Shown piece by piece: positions 52,501 through 60,519 of a DNA stretch of 64,000 nucleotides. Numbering within the stretch: position 1 is the first letter of the stretch; each line of letters opens with the position of its first letter. The translations under genes were made by a program, and so were the position numbers. Under the pieces are notes generated by a model, which saw nothing but the letters and a program-made list of their open reading frames with translations, was not told where the DNA came from and did no database searches. The DNA is from Fodinibacter sp963695175 (GTDB lineage Bacteria > Actinomycetota > Actinomycetes > Actinomycetales > Dermatophilaceae): contig CAVOGG010000004.1 of assembly GCA_963695175.1 (NCBI GenBank), positions 868,001 through 932,000 on the forward strand, given 5' to 3'.

Positions 52501-55500
52501 TTCGTCGGCGGCGGGGGCGGACCCGAGGTGAGGCCCCATCCCCAGGTCAGCCGGAAGTCGGTGGAGATGCCCGGCAGGGCCGCGCTCGCCGAGGCGGCGA
52601 GGTGCCAGTTGATGTCCACCTGGGCCCGGACGGTGACGACGATGACGTCCTTGATGCGCAGGCGCTTCATCTCCGCGACGGTGAGGTCGAAGTCGGTCGC
52701 ACCGTCGTTGGGGTCGTCCTTGATGTCGATGCCGAACTGGCCGACGAACTCCGGCTTCGAGGAGTTCGTCTCCGCGTCGACGTCGATGATCGCGAGCCGG
52801 GCCTTGAGCTCGGGCCCGGTCACCTCGGTGAGGCCGAGAGAGGCACCGACCCGGAACTCGGGCTGGTTCGGCACCTTGTTGGTGTTGACGTAGAACCCAC
52901 GGCTGCGGCTCAGGCCGATGCTGAGGTCCAGGTTCCAGCCGACGGAGCCCTTGACCGCCCCACCGTCGCCGGTCTTCAGCGACAGGCCCGGGATGCCGAG
53001 GTCGACCGGGAGCTCGCCGCCGAGGCACTTGCCGAGCTTGCCCACGGTGCCGTCGGCGTTGAGGTCGTCCTCGCAGCCCTTGGCGCCGACCTTGCCCTGG
53101 CCGAGCTGGAGGTCGACGACGAGCCCTTCGATCTGCAGGACCGGGGTGGTCGGTGCGCAGGCGGCGCCGGGGATCCGGCTGTAGGCCTTGGTCTCGGCGG
53201 TGTACGTCGCCGGGTTCGGGGTCACGGTCTTGTCGTCGTAGGTCACGGTGCCGTTGCCGGCGATGGTGCCCACCACGCCGAACACGGGCTCACCGGTCGC
53301 GGGCTTGATGGCGCGCAGCACCTTGTAGCCGGTGGCGACGTCGACCTTGGTCCAGGACACCTGGTTGAACTTGGCGTTGGAGATCGGCGCCGCGTTCAGC
53401 ACGACCTCGCTCTGGGCCGACGGGATCGAGTCGTGCGTGATGTTCTTGGCGTCCTTGTAGGTGGAGACGACCTTGTAGACGTACTGCGTGGTGTCGGTTG
53501 CCGCGGCCGGGGTCGGGCTCGAGACCGCGGTCGGCGCCGCTGAGGGCGGGGTCAGGGCCATCGTGCAGGTGAAGTTGACGTCGATGCCGGCGGAGCCGTC
53601 GACGACGACGCCCATCTCGGCCAGCTTCGTCTTCAGCATGGTGGTGGCGCCGCCCACGGTCGTGGGGTCGGCGACCGCCAGCATCGCGTCGAGCTTCTCC
53701 CGCGCCTTGCCCATGAAGTCGGCGCCGGCCTGGAGGTCCTTGCCGACCACCGGCATCTCGCCGTCGTTGGAGGCGGTGCGCAGTGCGGTCTCGGAGTAGA
53801 AGAGGTACTGCTGCAGGCCCTCGGCCAGGGAGTCGAACTTGAAGCCCTCGCCGTCGAGGATCTTCTGGAGGCCGCTGGGCAGCTCGACCTTGGTGCCGGT
53901 GTCGGAGAACAGGGCAGTGAGGTCACCGCTGCCGAGCGTGGTCGTGACCTTCAGGTTGCCACCCGGCGGCTGGACGTTGCTGATGAAGACCGGGAAGTCG
54001 GCGCAGATGACGACGTCACCGACGCAGTCGTTCTGCGCGTTGGTGACCGTCACGGCGAAGCCACCGGTGAGGTAGTCGGTGATCGTGGGGGTGTCGCCGG
54101 CGGCCTTGCCGGCGATGTTGACCCCCAGGCCCGCGTGGAAGCTGCCGAGGTTGCTGGGAGCCTTGCCGAGGTCGACGCTGACCGGGCCGATGCTGGCGCC
54201 GATGTGCACGGCGTCGGCGTCGACCTTGACGCCGAAGTCGATCGCGGTGCCCGACTTGTCGATCAGGGTGTTGGCGACCGGGTTCACCATGGCGGCCGCG
54301 GTGAGCGGGAGCAGGAGGCGAAGCTTGACGGTGCCGCTCGCCTCGAGGCTGAGCTCACCGCCGGCGCTGGCTCCGCCGAGCTCCTGGTCGCCGATCTCGA
54401 GGCTCACCGGCTGCGAGACGCCGTACTTGCGCTCCCAGGTCAGGTCGAGGCGAAGCTTCGCGCCGCCGTTGTCGACCAGCCCGAAGTCGATGGTCGAGCT
54501 GTTGCCGAGCGAGGACTGCGCGATGGCGAGGGCGTCCTGGAGCGTGGCCGGAGTCGAGGCGGTGAGCACGTGGACGGCACCCAGGAGCTCGTTCTCGACG
54601 AGGTAGGGGGTGTCGTCGGCCGGCGCTGTGCCGAGCTGCGGGGCCAGGGTGAGGGTGTGCGTGCCCTGGTCGACGATGGTGGCGGTGGTCGAGCCGACCA
54701 CGATCTGGCGGCCGATGAACGCACGGGTGAAGGTCTGCTTGGCGTCCGTGAGCAGGCTCGTGGCGGGGACGGCGTCCACCGCCGGGGTGCTGTCGGTGGC
54801 CGGGACGGCCGGCGTGCCGGCGACCTGTGCGTACGTCACGCCCTCGGCGCCGCTCGCCCCCGCACCGATCAGCTGGCTGACCGAGGAGCCGACGAACGGG
54901 ATCGGCACGTCGAGGCCGCCGCCGGTCATCGTGGTGAGGTCGCTACCGGCGCTCTTGAAGGCCTCGCGCACACCGCCGAACAGCGACGTCGGGTTGTCGG
55001 GCTCGAAGTTGAGCGCCTTGAGCAGGTCGGCACGGGCCGGGGTCGTCGCGACCACGGTGACGTCGCCGTCCTGGATCCCGTCGGCGAGCTTGGCGACCGT
55101 GCTGGTCACCTTCAGCTCGGTGGAGTTCTCCCCGTCGGCGAAGGCGTTCTCGGTGCCGGCGACGCTGACGTCGATCGTCGCCTCCACCGCGCCCTGGAGG
55201 GCCTGGGAGAAGACGTCGTCGGTCGACGTGGTGGTGGTGCGGACCGCCTGCTGGCGGACCTGCTCGACGAACGCCGGGACCGGGATGTACGCGGGATCAG
55301 CGGCCGTCCCCTTGGTGAGGGCGAGCGTCTGCAGGTGCTCCCCGGCGCCCTGGGTGAGCTCGAGGTCACCGTCGATGGCGAGCCCGAGGAAGCCACTGGT
55401 CGTGACGATCTGCACCGGCGAGCTGATCGCGGCGTCGGCGACCAGGACGTCGCGGGCCGACTGACGGAACAGCACGCGGTCTGCCGCGAGCGGCAGCGAG

Positions 55501-57368
55501 GTGATCACCCGGGCGAGGCCGCTGGAGTCGACCTGCTTGAAGGGGCACGGCGACTCCACCGCGGGGTCCGGGTTGCAGTCGAGCTTGTTGAGGTCGCCGG
55601 CATAGGTCAGCGGCGCGCTCAGGTCCAGCGCCATCGGCAGGGTGAGCACCACGTCCGGCGTGACCGTCGCGGTCGAGACCTCGGCGTTGGCCGTGCCGAT
55701 CCCGGTCTTGGTCTTGAGGACGTCGGCGAACTGGGGGGCGCCGGTCTTGGGATCGGCTGCCTCGACGGCGAACGCCGAGCCGTCGGCGGGCCGGCCACCC
55801 ACCCAGCCATCGCTGGTGAGGGTCAGCGTGGTCGCTGTGGGGACGGACGCGATGGTGCCGTACGAGGCACCGGAGGTCACCTTGCGGCCCACGAGCTCTG
55901 CGCCCGTGGCGAGGCTGGCGCTGCTGTGCGTGACGGAGAGTCCCGTGGGGGTGTAGTTGGCCGTCCCCGACGTGGCGGCACCCAGGACGTTCAGCTCGAT
56001 GGGTGCCTCGACGCCACGGGTGGCGCGGAGGGTGAAGCTGACCTTCTTCGCCGTCGGGTCGTAGCGAGCCGCGTCCTTGTCGGTCGCGTCGGTCGGGTCG
56101 CCGAGGACGTCGATCGCCCAGCCGGAGTCGAGGAACGACGCCTTGTCGAGCTCGACGAGCATGTCCTGCAGCGAGGCGAACTTCGGCCTGCCGGGCGTCT
56201 TGTCATCGGGATCCGCGTCGGGCACCTGGGCCGCGAGGAACTCCTTGATCCCACCGACGGCGTCGACGGCGTTGGCGATGGAGCCGCGCATCAGCGGGAG
56301 CCCGCCGTCCTTGGCGTTCTGCATGCCGAGGACCGCCGACGCGGCCTGCGAGAGACCGGCGGCGAGGTCGCGGGGGGTCATCGTGAGGAACGGCTTCGCC
56401 TCGATCGGGACGACGGCCGTCACGAGCGGCGCCTCGAAGGTGCCCGGCGCGGCGGAGGTCAGGGTGACGGTGGTGCCGACGCTCGGGAGCCCGGCGACCC
56501 GGTCGTTGGCCCGTGGCTTCGCGACGAGGTTGCCGGCCAGGGTGCCTACCTGGGCGGTGGTGACGATGCCGGTGCCGGCACCGTCGGCGGCGAGCTCGCC
56601 GTCGTCGGCCGTGGTGGTGGCGGGGTTGTCGTACGCGAGGGCACCGGCGGCGTCGTTGTCGGGGTTGGCCCAGCTCGTGGTGACGGTGCTCTCGAGGTGG
56701 TAGTCCGCCTCGCTGTCACCGGCGTCGCCCGTGACCGCGACGCCGAGGATGCCCAGGCCCGCCTTCATCGTCGTGCCCGAGGGCAGGTCGGCGGTGGTGG
56801 CGATGGTCATCGAGGGCTTCGTCAGCGACGCCTGGCCCGCGGTGGCGTCGTAGGCGAACGTGAACGACCCGGTGAGCCGCCCGGTGACGCGGATGCCGTC
56901 GCCGCTCGACAGGCTGATCGTGCCGTCGGTGTCGCGGATGTCCAGGCCCGCGTCGCGGGTGACCTCGCGCGTGAAGCCGACGGTGACGCTGTTGCCGCTG
57001 TCGCTGGCCGTGAAGTCCCAGTCGGCGTCGTCGGCGTCGTCGACGTAGCCGGCCAGGGCCCCGAGGTCGGTCTGGGTCGCGGCGTCCTCGAGCGGGCCGC
57101 CCGCCTTGAACAGGTCGGCGAAGGCCGTCCTGAGGTCGACGGACTCGGCGGGCGTGACCGCGAGCGTCGGCAGCTGGCGCGACAGCGCCGTGCTCGACGC
57201 CACCTGCGGCAGGAACTCCGTCGCGAGGCGGTCGAACAACCCGGTCACTGCCGCGGACGGGGCGTCCTGCGCGGTGGCCTGGGCGGACGGGGCCGCGGCG
57301 AGAGCCAGGGCCGCGCACATCGCGAGCGAGACGGTGGATGCGAGCGCGGACCGATGAAGTGACGGCAC
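46587..57368 (-). CDS. Giant secreted RTX-like calcium-binding protein, 3593 residues
   Basis: Starts at GTG 57368 (GGGGGG seven bases upstream) with a Sec signal peptide (residues about 1-32, ending AAAPSAQA-T). Residues ~33-2100 are mixed beta-rich domains with few Cys; a fibronectin-III-like stretch lies near 1280-1390. From ~2125 to ~3375 the chain is dominated by GG-x-G-x-D nonapeptides (for example GGSGGDIL, GGGADDVL, YGEAGDDQAYG, GQDGDDKVSGG), the calcium-binding beta-roll of RTX/hemolysin proteins. The last ~215 residues form a separate Cys-containing domain. No type I secretion signal or LPxTG anchor is evident; export by Sec and folding on extracellular calcium is the likely route. 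Monocistronic. Function unknown; adhesin or surface-layer role is inference. Confidence 0.92.
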   Translation of the reverse strand: MPSLHRSALASTVSLAMCAALALAAAPSAQATAQDAPSAAVTGLFDRLATEFLPQVASSTALSRQLPTLAVTPAESVDLRTAFADLFKAGGPLEDAATQTDLGALAGYVDDADDADWDFTASDSGNSVTVGFTREVTRDAGLDIRDTDGTISLSSGDGIRVTGRLTGSFTFAYDATAGQASLTKPSMTIATTADLPSGTTMKAGLGILGVAVTGDAGDSEADYHLESTVTTSWANPDNDAAGALAYDNPATTTADDGELAADGAGTGIVTTAQVGTLAGNLVAKPRANDRVAGLPSVGTTVTLTSAAPGTFEAPLVTAVVPIEAKPFLTMTPRDLAAGLSQAASAVLGMQNAKDGGLPLMRGSIANAVDAVGGIKEFLAAQVPDADPDDKTPGRPKFASLQDMLVELDKASFLDSGWAIDVLGDPTDATDKDAARYDPTAKKVSFTLRATRGVEAPIELNVLGAATSGTANYTPTGLSVTHSSASLATGAELVGRKVTSGASYGTIASVPTATTLTLTSDGWVGGRPADGSAFAVEAADPKTGAPQFADVLKTKTGIGTANAEVSTATVTPDVVLTLPMALDLSAPLTYAGDLNKLDCNPDPAVESPCPFKQVDSSGLARVITSLPLAADRVLFRQSARDVLVADAAISSPVQIVTTSGFLGLAIDGDLELTQGAGEHLQTLALTKGTAADPAYIPVPAFVEQVRQQAVRTTTTSTDDVFSQALQGAVEATIDVSVAGTENAFADGENSTELKVTSTVAKLADGIQDGDVTVVATTPARADLLKALNFEPDNPTSLFGGVREAFKSAGSDLTTMTGGGLDVPIPFVGSSVSQLIGAGASGAEGVTYAQVAGTPAVPATDSTPAVDAVPATSLLTDAKQTFTRAFIGRQIVVGSTTATIVDQGTHTLTLAPQLGTAPADDTPYLVENELLGAVHVLTASTPATLQDALAIAQSSLGNSSTIDFGLVDNGGAKLRLDLTWERKYGVSQPVSLEIGDQELGGASAGGELSLEASGTVKLRLLLPLTAAAMVNPVANTLIDKSGTAIDFGVKVDADAVHIGASIGPVSVDLGKAPSNLGSFHAGLGVNIAGKAAGDTPTITDYLTGGFAVTVTNAQNDCVGDVVICADFPVFISNVQPPGGNLKVTTTLGSGDLTALFSDTGTKVELPSGLQKILDGEGFKFDSLAEGLQQYLFYSETALRTASNDGEMPVVGKDLQAGADFMGKAREKLDAMLAVADPTTVGGATTMLKTKLAEMGVVVDGSAGIDVNFTCTMALTPPSAAPTAVSSPTPAAATDTTQYVYKVVSTYKDAKNITHDSIPSAQSEVVLNAAPISNAKFNQVSWTKVDVATGYKVLRAIKPATGEPVFGVVGTIAGNGTVTYDDKTVTPNPATYTAETKAYSRIPGAACAPTTPVLQIEGLVVDLQLGQGKVGAKGCEDDLNADGTVGKLGKCLGGELPVDLGIPGLSLKTGDGGAVKGSVGWNLDLSIGLSRSRGFYVNTNKVPNQPEFRVGASLGLTEVTGPELKARLAIIDVDAETNSSKPEFVGQFGIDIKDDPNDGATDFDLTVAEMKRLRIKDVIVVTVRAQVDINWHLAASASAALPGISTDFRLTWGWGLTSGPPPPPTNKDDLTIAFNKVTLNTGQFFGQALNPYLQQVVDATKPLQPIIDTIFTPVPVISDLSKAAGGSEITIATLAEKFNTLPDGAKIQPFLKAIKLVKQLLAVKCTDSCGIEIGSFQLLKNRATTTTVSAGSASSMIDTKPATEPGGTYAPKPAAATDIAASDKTKQLSTPGTISKVKSLTAGLSIPVMEDPTILFELISGGDIPLVEFDSGPLSLGFQFQKSFGPIYAPPPVMMVIGGGASVTLRIAAGFDTYGIRRAIETGDGAQVLDSLYFKTVDKNGVPIPVVQFTGYLEAGASVSIGILEVGVVGGIKLTVGFYWNDPNGDGKFRLFEFGAAVANNPICLFNVGGELSLYIKIFVEIGFSPFSVSFDFTLVNIKLLDFSFKPNCTPPPPRLGGTHGGVLYVFAGKFGGAGPRGNAAWDAKDKAETWAIRQVPKFTDDQGDTHEAAVEVRGIGLTESFSDKDDAITTVVLDGRGYPGNLTVSFTGGSGTKADATPGAFTKTAVVFTGGGDDVIRTGEGDSWVDSGAGADNITTLDRANLNLGLGAATARVAGGPGPDVITVGNGNDTVTGDGSITVTDATRSVELAPDNTSDPHNTSLVGALDIASLKDSALTNVDTAKIDGPDGTDGNDQIAAGLGAVHLSGNGGVDTIGTANDSPLADSDGIRAGSTGGSADKEALYRAHDSVLVGGSGGDILKSGSANDKVFTGSYATIGESDTGSGDAPTDANTVNTGAGSDTVYGSNGLDFVTTASTPSQTATVFGGGADDVLTGGLGTDKIYGGPGDDYVVAAPATVGAPGAIDDALGKARDVAVLPGAGSSAKLLVGGTGSDRIYGSDGPSTIFGDTTVDACDVQSDPVSAQPGETTVSADAADLVLGGNGVDVVNAGGGDDWVYAAGAADRVCGNSGGDHLYAGDAGDLVYGGTGADQVYGEAGDDQAYGNDGADAVYGGSGADRVQGNKGADWLDGGSEADVLLGGTSKAGTADGADVLFGAGGTDVLVGDNAQTDVVAGLPYPTDLASADSSLGTDDYLAGGDDADRAYGGLGDDTVLGGTGDDYAEGNPGADHVSGEAGDDDLVGGSSELATGLFTGSETGRPDVGDSLSGGPGQDVIAGDNARVTRGGAAHPVTIGRGLTTTRGIDLADESSGPATGLYGDDRIQGGDGDDVAFGQRGNDEVSLGDAADYGEGGQGVDVVHGDAGDDDVVGGSFTPVAGAQPVVTGQPDGGDTLTGDAGQDVVLGDNGSLTHPVGPTPATPLTQNRVVSQRAVLPYDLGDGPVAGTSGADSITGGSANDVLLGQGGADQADGGSDADYVEGGQGSDLVLGGTDDDDVVGGSFAGSSTTPTGEVGQPDGADNVYGGTGSDLILGDNGLLTRPTGGQRDWRTNRANATQNALVPARGVTMHDLVGPVPASANTSHSAGDALSGQDGVDVIFGQDGDDKVSGGSDDDYVEGDGGADAIHGDVALVPAEVVAAPAASAWTTPEVDGAAVVAGQDDLAGGWARQGYRDGSDIVHGDGSDDFVVGDNGSIARVVDGTTDRVYTQRYGAARTGGAKVRVAGGGAASTRFCPTTGSTATSTCEVTGAFGTDTLFGDAGQDVLYGQDGGDTIWAGDGDDDVYGELGADTLYGEAGEDAILGDRGGVQNRYESGSRSMTITLNMPPAVSLTTRLSGSVSRETDLLHDVNGVDLVGGPTSAPMPLDGVTFGGVDRIRGGDGHDSIHAGAGDDLANGDSGGDSVFGDRGNDVMWGGAGRVCAYTDAVCLADRGAADEFVDHLAGGKDEDVIDWRPRGAYGTGPSLTGRTCTTGTVPLTSKQSVTTDPCSWFEMTNRANDDPAVPATLADNQHHQGVDWVYGGWDRDAMQADLSENGPHTGDRLMDWNGVYNLWSHCNSAYGGFTDVRNSAPAVENFLRQWATGNGAGRPAAGSTTADVLTPGTSAYDELALVYTSDNKDHAVGSPYPNSPGHFDDPNACAGY

Positions 57369-57615
57369 GTGGGTTCCCCCCGGGGACTGCGGACCCAGGC
57401 CCTGACGGCGCTGAGAAGGTGTCGGATGCCGGAGCCCGGCAACCGTTCGAGCAGATCCTCATCGTTCGGGGAAGGACCTTGTGCAGGTCACGGCATCAGT
57501 GCTCGATGGCCGGGCCCAAGGTGCAACAGTCCACCCCGGGGTCGTCCGCGACCATCCCCCGTTCGGCCATCACTCATCACATCGGCCGTCGGGCCTCACG
57601 GCTGATCGAATAGCA
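57369..57615. other. Upstream region of the giant gene
   Basis: 247 bp holding the promoter of the giant minus-strand gene. No ORF in it is protein-like and I see no clear core promoter or operator. Together with the hairpin after it this is the 309-bp gap up to ohr. Confidence 0.4.
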
Positions 57616-57651
57616 GTGCGGCACAGTGCCCCGAGGGGCCCTGTGCCGCAC
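57616..57651 (-). terminator. Hairpin terminator after ohr
   Basis: GTGCGGCACAG (57616-57626) pairs with CTGTGCCGCAC (57641-57651); inner GCCCC/GGGGC extends the stem. Lies 27 bases past the ohr stop. Confidence 0.8.
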
Positions 57652-57677
57652 CAGCCCTCGAGGGGCGCGATCGGAGG

Positions 57678-58094
57678 TCAGGCAACCTCGAGGACGACCT
57701 CGACGTTGCCGCGGGTGGCGTTGGAGTAGGGGCAGACCTGGTGGGCCTGCTCGATGACCTGCTGGGCCACCTCTCGGCTGGCCGCGGGCAGGGCGACCTC
57801 GAGCCGGACCGCGAGGCCGAAGGCGCCGTTGTCGTCGCGACCCAGCGATACGTCGGCGACGACCTCGGAGCCGGTGGTGTCGACCTTCATCGCGCCGGCG
57901 ACGAGCTTCAGGGCGGAGTGGAAGCAGGCGGCGTAGCCCGCGGCGAACAGCTGCTCGGGGTTGGTGGCGCCACCCTCACCGCCCATCTCCTTGGGGGTGC
58001 GCACGGGCGCGTCGATGTGGCCGTCGAAGGTCTGGACGTGGCCGTTGCGGCCGTCCCCGGTCGCGACGGCAGAGGCGGTGTAGAGAGTGTTCAT
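57678..58094 (-). CDS. ohr: Organic hydroperoxide resistance protein
   Basis: 138-residue OsmC/Ohr-family thiol peroxidase that reduces organic hydroperoxides. Catalytic Cys57 (ACFHSAL) and resolving Cys121 (VCPYSNA) are both present, with the conserved Arg32 in PVRTPKEMGG and Glu48 in NPEQLF that activate the peroxidatic Cys. Length is standard. Start ATG 58094, immediately downstream of overlapping palindromes shared with the divergent ohrR-type gene, 60 bp away. Confidence 0.96.
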   Translation of the reverse strand: MNTLYTASAVATGDGRNGHVQTFDGHIDAPVRTPKEMGGEGGATNPEQLFAAGYAACFHSALKLVAGAMKVDTTGSEVVADVSLGRDDNGAFGLAVRLEVALPAASREVAQQVIEQAHQVCPYSNATRGNVEVVLEVA

Positions 58095-58128
58095 GTGCAC
58101 AATCATATTGTGCACAATAGAATTGTGC
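58095..58128. promoter_or_regulatory. Overlapping OhrR operators
   Basis: Three linked palindromes: GTGCACAAT and ATTGTGCAC around CAT (58095-58115), ATTGTGCACAAT (58107-58118) and GCACAAT and ATTGTGC around AGA (58112-58128). They occupy the gap between ohr and ohrR and could control both. Confidence 0.85.
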
Positions 58129-58153
58129 AAACGGAAACTGGTACCCTCGTCGA

Positions 58154-58606
58154 GTGAGCACGAGCGACGCGTTGGACCTCGATCGACAGATCTGCTTCCC
58201 CCTGTATGCCGCGACCAGGGCGGTCACCGGCCGGTACACCGAGGTGCTGGCGGACGTCGGCCTGACCTATCCGCAGTACCTGGTCATGCTCGCGCTGTGG
58301 ACCGACGGCCCGTTGTCCGTCGGCGAGCTGGGCCGACGGCTCCGCCTGGACTCGGGCACCCTCACCCCCCTGCTCAAGCGACTCGAGGCCTCCGGCCGGG
58401 TCGAGCGCCACCGCGACCCCGACGACGAGCGGCGGGTCGTCGTGAGCCCGGCCCCCGGTGCGGAGCGCCTGCGTGCGGACGTGGCCGGGGTGCCGCGCGA
58501 GGTGGCCCGGTCGATCGGCCTCGAGGCCGATGAGTTCGTGCAGCTCCACCGCCTGCTCAGTGGCCTGATCGAGAACCTCGACGCGGTCGGGAGCCGGTCG
58601 GGATGA
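58154..58606 (+). CDS. ohrR: MarR-family peroxide sensor OhrR
   Basis: 150 residues from GTG 58154. The redox Cys of OhrR proteins is visible as Cys14 in DRQICFPLYA; a winged helix follows (YPQYLVMLALWTDGPLSVGE, LGRRLRLDSGTLTPLLKRLE, wing RHRDPDDERRVVV). In the reduced state it represses ohr; oxidation of the Cys by organic peroxide releases it. A TACCCT at 58141-58146 seven bases before the GTG suggests a leaderless transcript. Confidence 0.94.
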   Translation: MSTSDALDLDRQICFPLYAATRAVTGRYTEVLADVGLTYPQYLVMLALWTDGPLSVGELGRRLRLDSGTLTPLLKRLEASGRVERHRDPDDERRVVVSPAPGAERLRADVAGVPREVARSIGLEADEFVQLHRLLSGLIENLDAVGSRSG

Positions 58607-58664
58607 CGCGATGCGGCCCGGTCGCGCGATCGGCGCCCGGGCCGCGCCACGGTAGGTTTTCACC

Positions 58665-58739
58665 GTGAATCCCACCCAACGCATCGAACCGGCCGCCCTG
58701 GCGTCCCACTCCGCCTCCCCGGCAGGAGGCGGACGATGA
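58665..58739 (+). CDS. Probable leaderless 24-residue leader ORF of rnj
   Basis: GTG 58665 follows a TAGGTT -10-like box (58653-58658) by six bases, as in leaderless transcripts. The ORF ends with TGA 58737-58739 overlapping the rnj ATG (58736), and its last codons carry the rnj ribosome site (AGGAGGCGG). Its peptide (VNPTQRIEPAALASHSASPA then GGGR) has no known domain. Likely a translational coupler. Confidence 0.5.
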   Translation: MNPTQRIEPAALASHSASPAGGGR

Positions 58740-60433
58740 GCCGGCGAGGGCCTCGCCGCAAGGGCAGCGACACCCTTCCGGCGCTGCCGCGCAACGGGCT
58801 GCGGATCGTGCCACTGGGTGGCCTGGGGGAGATCGGCCGCAACATGACCGTCTTCGAGCACGCGGGCCGGCTCCTCATCGTCGACTGCGGGGTGCTCTTC
58901 CCCGACGAGCACCAGCCCGGCGTCGACGTCATCATTCCCGACTTCACCTGGATCCGGGAGCGCCTCGACCGGGTCGAGGCGATCGTGCTCACCCACGGCC
59001 ACGAGGACCACATCGGCGGTGTCCCCTACCTGCTGCGTGAGCGCCCCGACATCCCCGTCGTCGGCTCCCGTCTGACCCTGGCTCTCCTGGAGTCCAAGCT
59101 CGCCGAGCACCGCATCACACCGAGGACGGTCGTGGTCGCCGAGGAGGACCGGCGCACGTTCGGCTCGTTCGACTGCGAGTTCGTCGCCGTCAACCACTCC
59201 ATCCCGGATGGGCTCGCCGTCGCCATCCGCACCTCGGCGGGGCTGGTGCTGCACACCGGCGACTTCAAGATGGACCAGTTCCCGCTCGACCGCCGCGTCA
59301 CCGACCTGCGCGCCTTCGCCCGGCTGGGGGAGGAGGGCGTCGACCTGTTCCTCGTCGACTCGACCAACGCCGAGGTCCCCGGGTTCACGGTCTCCGAGGG
59401 CGAGCTGGCGCCGGCGATCGACACCGTCTTCCGCACCACCACGGGCCGCGTCATCGTCTCGAGCTTCGCCAGCCACGTGCACCGTATCCAGCAGATCCTC
59501 GATGCCGCCCAACGGCACGGCCGCAAGGTCGCGTTCGTGGGTCGCTCGATGGTGCGCAACATGGGCATCGCCCGAGACCTGGGCTACCTGACCTTCCCCG
59601 ACGGCCTGGTCGTCAAGGACCTCAAGGCCCTGGAGCGCCTGCGTCCCGAGCAGATGACGATCATCGCCACCGGGTCGCAGGGGGAGCCGATGGCGGCGCT
59701 GGCGCGGATGGCCAACCGCGACCACCCGGTGAGCATCACCGCGGGCGACACGGTGCTGATGGCCAGCTCGCTGATCCCGGGAAACGAGAACGCCATCTAC
59801 CGGGTCATCAACGAGCTGACCCGGTGGGGCGCCAACGTCGTGCACAAGGGCAACGCCAAGGTGCACGTGTCGGGCCACGCCAGCGCCGGCGAGCTCGCCT
59901 ACTGCTACAACATCATCCGGCCCTCGAACGTGCTGCCGGTCCACGGCGAGTGGCGGCACCTGCGCGCCAACGCCGACATCGCGATCCGCACCGGCGTCGA
60001 TGCCGACCGGGTGCTCATCGCGATGGACGGCAGCGTCATCGACCTCGTCGACGGGCGCGCGACCATCACCGGCAGCGTGCCTGCCGGGTTGGTCTACGTC
60101 GACGCGATGACCGTCGGCGGCGCCACCGAGGAGACCCTGCACGTGCGGCGCACGCTGGCCGAGGAGGGCGTGGTGACCATCGTCTGCATCATCGACCCCG
60201 ACACCGGCAAGCTCACCGAGGACCCCGACTACCTCGCCCACGGCTTCCCGCCCGAGGTGATGGACTTCTCGGCGGCCACGCCGGCGATCCAGGCCGCGCT
60301 GACCAAGGCGGCGCGCGACGGCATCGAGGACCTGGACCAGATCGAGGAGCTCGTGCGCCGGGCCGCCTCCAGCTGGGCCCACCGGTCGCACCGGCGCAGC
60401 CCGCTGATCATCCCGGTCATCGTCGACGCCTGA
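58736..60433 (+). CDS. rnj: Ribonuclease J
   Basis: 565 residues, metallo-beta-lactamase/beta-CASP RNase with 5'-3' exonuclease and endonuclease activity in RNA maturation and decay. LTHGHEDHIGG at 85-95 supplies the zinc ligands, later ligands fall in AVNHSIPDG, HTGDFKMD; beta-CASP motifs SSFASHVHR, ATGSQGEP, VSGHAS and LPVHGEWRHL follow, then the C-terminal domain. ATG 58736 has GGAGG nearby and is coupled to the short leader ORF. dapA, the usual upstream neighbour in actinobacteria, is not here; ohrR is. Confidence 0.96.
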   Translation: MSRRGPRRKGSDTLPALPRNGLRIVPLGGLGEIGRNMTVFEHAGRLLIVDCGVLFPDEHQPGVDVIIPDFTWIRERLDRVEAIVLTHGHEDHIGGVPYLLRERPDIPVVGSRLTLALLESKLAEHRITPRTVVVAEEDRRTFGSFDCEFVAVNHSIPDGLAVAIRTSAGLVLHTGDFKMDQFPLDRRVTDLRAFARLGEEGVDLFLVDSTNAEVPGFTVSEGELAPAIDTVFRTTTGRVIVSSFASHVHRIQQILDAAQRHGRKVAFVGRSMVRNMGIARDLGYLTFPDGLVVKDLKALERLRPEQMTIIATGSQGEPMAALARMANRDHPVSITAGDTVLMASSLIPGNENAIYRVINELTRWGANVVHKGNAKVHVSGHASAGELAYCYNIIRPSNVLPVHGEWRHLRANADIAIRTGVDADRVLIAMDGSVIDLVDGRATITGSVPAGLVYVDAMTVGGATEETLHVRRTLAEEGVVTIVCIIDPDTGKLTEDPDYLAHGFPPEVMDFSAATPAIQAALTKAARDGIEDLDQIEELVRRAASSWAHRSHRRSPLIIPVIVDA

Positions 60434-60519
60434 GCCGCCGGCGCGCTTCCCGCGGTCGGGCATCTGTGGTCTGCTGGTGAGAACCCGCTGCTGCGGCGGG
60501 AGCAACCTGGAGGTGCGTG

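Noticed and set aside
48927..53543. 1538-codon open frame on the plus strand opposite the giant gene
   Set aside because: It lies entirely antisense to the RTX-like gene, has Val/Gly/Arg/Asp-rich, non-globular composition and no ribosome site. Such frames arise from G/C bias in the third position of the real gene.
54135..57362. 1075-codon plus-strand open frame opposite the 5' half of the giant gene
   Set aside because: Same reason: an antisense shadow with Arg/Gly/Glu-rich composition and no start signals.
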